Position numbers and translations under genes: made by a program. A stretch of DNA of 64,000 nt, taken from NCBI GenBank assembly GCA_000721275.1, contig JOFO01000024.1, forward strand, positions 32,020-96,019, given 5' to 3'. Below, one piece after another: positions 63,188 to 64,000 of the stretch; the first letter of the stretch is position 1, and the number at the start of each line of letters is the position of its first letter. Below the pieces are notes generated by a model. That model was not told where the DNA came from. It did no database searches and saw only the letters and a program-made list of their open reading frames with translations. The DNA is from Microtetraspora glauca. Lineage in GTDB: Bacteria; Actinomycetota; Actinomycetes; Streptomycetales; Streptomycetaceae.

Positions 63188-64000
63188 TCAGTGGCCGAGG
63201 TGCTTGCGGATCTTGTTCTGGAGGTCGACGACCCACTTGCCGCGCTTGGGTCTCGCCTCCACGTTCCCGCAGAGCGAATAGCCGTTGACCACCACCATCG
63301 GAGCCTGCGGGTCCACCCCCTCCAGGGTGGTGACCTCGAAGTTCCCGAGGATGCCGGTGCCGGTGCCGCGCAGGCTGATGTTCTCCGGGACGCGGATCTC
63401 GACGTTCCCGAAGATCGAGGTGGCGTTGATGGTGGTGAGCGGCTGGGCGAAGATCGCCTCGGTCAGGTCGATCTCGATGTTGCCGAAGATCGCGAAGGCG
63501 TCGGTGCGGCGGGCGACCCGCCAGCGGCCCTTGCGGGTGGTGCTGGAGAAGACCGCGAGCAGCCGGTCCGCGTTCCCCTCCACGTCCTCGGGCCCGTACG
63601 CGGCCGGGACCGGCTCGGACCGCGGTACGGACGGACCCCGGTCCCCGGCGGGCAGGTCCCGCACGATCGGCTCCAGCTCGCCGACGGTCTTCGCCCGGTA
63701 GACCGCCTCCACCCGCTCGGCGTGCTCCTCCGGGTCGAGCCGCCCCTGTGCCAGCGCCTCCGCCAGGATGTCCGCCACCCGGTCCCGATCGGCGTCGGAC
63801 GCCCGAAGCGCCCCTTGGGGATCGGCGTAGGCGGGCGGCGCGGGAGCGGCGGGCGCCGCCGGAGCAGCGGGCGGCGCGGGAGCAACCGGCGGCTCGGGGG
63901 CCTCCGGAGCGGCGGGCGCGGCCGGGACCTCGGCGGCGGCCGGGGCCACAGGAGCGGCCGGCGCCGCCGGGGCGGCGGGCGGGGCCGGGGGGTTCGGCGG
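63188..64000 (-). CDS. DUF1707 SHOCT-like protein with LiaF-type C-terminus, 5' end outside window
   Basis: The frame stays open to the right edge, so the start is probably beyond the window; a GTG at 63949 is possible but has no clear ribosome-binding site. The visible part has a Pro/Ala-rich N-terminus (over 50 residues of P/A repeats), a DUF1707 domain (LRASDADRDRVADILAEALAQGRLDPEEHAERVEAVYRAKTVGELEPIVRDLP) and a C-terminal beta domain similar to the cell-wall-active-antibiotic response (LiaF-like) repeat (FAIFGNIEIDLTEA, TSIFGNVEIRVPENI, GILGNFEVTTLEG). No membrane segment is seen in this part. Proteins of this architecture respond to envelope stress; the role here is inferred. Confidence 0.85.
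   Translation of the reverse strand, partial: PPNPPAPPAAPAAPAAPVAPAAAEVPAAPAAPEAPEPPVAPAPPAAPAAPAAPAPPAYADPQGALRASDADRDRVADILAEALAQGRLDPEEHAERVEAVYRAKTVGELEPIVRDLPAGDRGPSVPRSEPVPAAYGPEDVEGNADRLLAVFSSTTRKGRWRVARRTDAFAIFGNIEIDLTEAIFAQPLTTINATSIFGNVEIRVPENISLRGTGTGILGNFEVTTLEGVDPQAPMVVVNGYSLCGNVEARPKRGKWVVDLQNKIRKHLGH

Overview
The window is high-GC, gene-dense actinobacterial chromosome, almost certainly Streptomyces. Evidence: strong GC bias at third codon positions with many open shadow frames, a WhiB-family regulator, mycothiol biosynthesis (MshB), polyphosphate glucokinase, class II fructose bisphosphatase (GlpX), an AfsR/SARP-type regulator, a SpoIIE phosphatase with a partner-switch ATPase, a chitinase behind a DasR-type operator, and many start codons preceded at 6-7 nt by a TANNNT hexamer (the leaderless-transcript arrangement). 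I found no prophage, insertion sequence, CRISPR array, rRNA or tRNA. This looks like core chromosome.

Layout. 1-8 kb: end of a LOG-family gene, dapE, a secreted/membrane protein pair, dapC and a 7Fe ferredoxin gene (lysine/meso-DAP biosynthesis), a GNAT acetyltransferase, a SirB1-family protein, an inositol-monophosphatase homologue with altered metal ligands, and a DUF1304 membrane protein. 8-15.5 kb: a large Pro-rich membrane protein with peptidoglycan-binding-type domains, DUF6113 + mshB, a small membrane protein, an S9 peptidase and a polytopic membrane protein. 15.7-27.5 kb: two tandem, same-strand, same-order oligopeptide ABC importer operons (binding lipoprotein, two permeases, two ATPases), possibly the bldK region. 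27.9-32.5 kb: typA and an LpqW-like binding lipoprotein. 32.7-36.7 kb: a GH18-like protein, diverging from a TPM-domain/PspA pair. 36.7-40.7 kb: PAS-GAF-SpoIIE-ATPase phosphatase, a lone HATPase, a MutT Nudix hydrolase and a 58-aa SPOR-like protein. 40.7-48 kb: a GC-rich repeat gap, a GntR/UTRA regulator diverging from a secreted GH18 chitinase, a DUF4190-like membrane protein, a secreted subtilase with a P domain, and a DUF4232 lipoprotein. 48-53 kb: a SARP-NB-ARC-TPR regulator and a NarL-type two-component pair. 53-63 kb: ychF, a DUF6542 protein, ppgK, ispH, an APC permease, xseA-xseB, a nitroreductase, a DUF4245 protein, glpX and a whiB-like gene. The last gene (DUF1707 domain) runs off the right edge.

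Two blocks match ancestral actinobacterial gene neighbourhoods as I remember them from Mycobacterium tuberculosis: LOG-dapE-dapC-fdx-mshB-lpqW-typA on the left, and ychF-DUF6542-ispH-xseA-xseB-DUF4245-glpX on the right. The accessory material sits between or inside them: the duplicated peptide importers, the stress and signalling genes at 32-41 kb, and the extracellular enzymes and regulators at 41-53 kb. Functional assignments rest on motif and family recognition from the translated sequence only. No database search was run.
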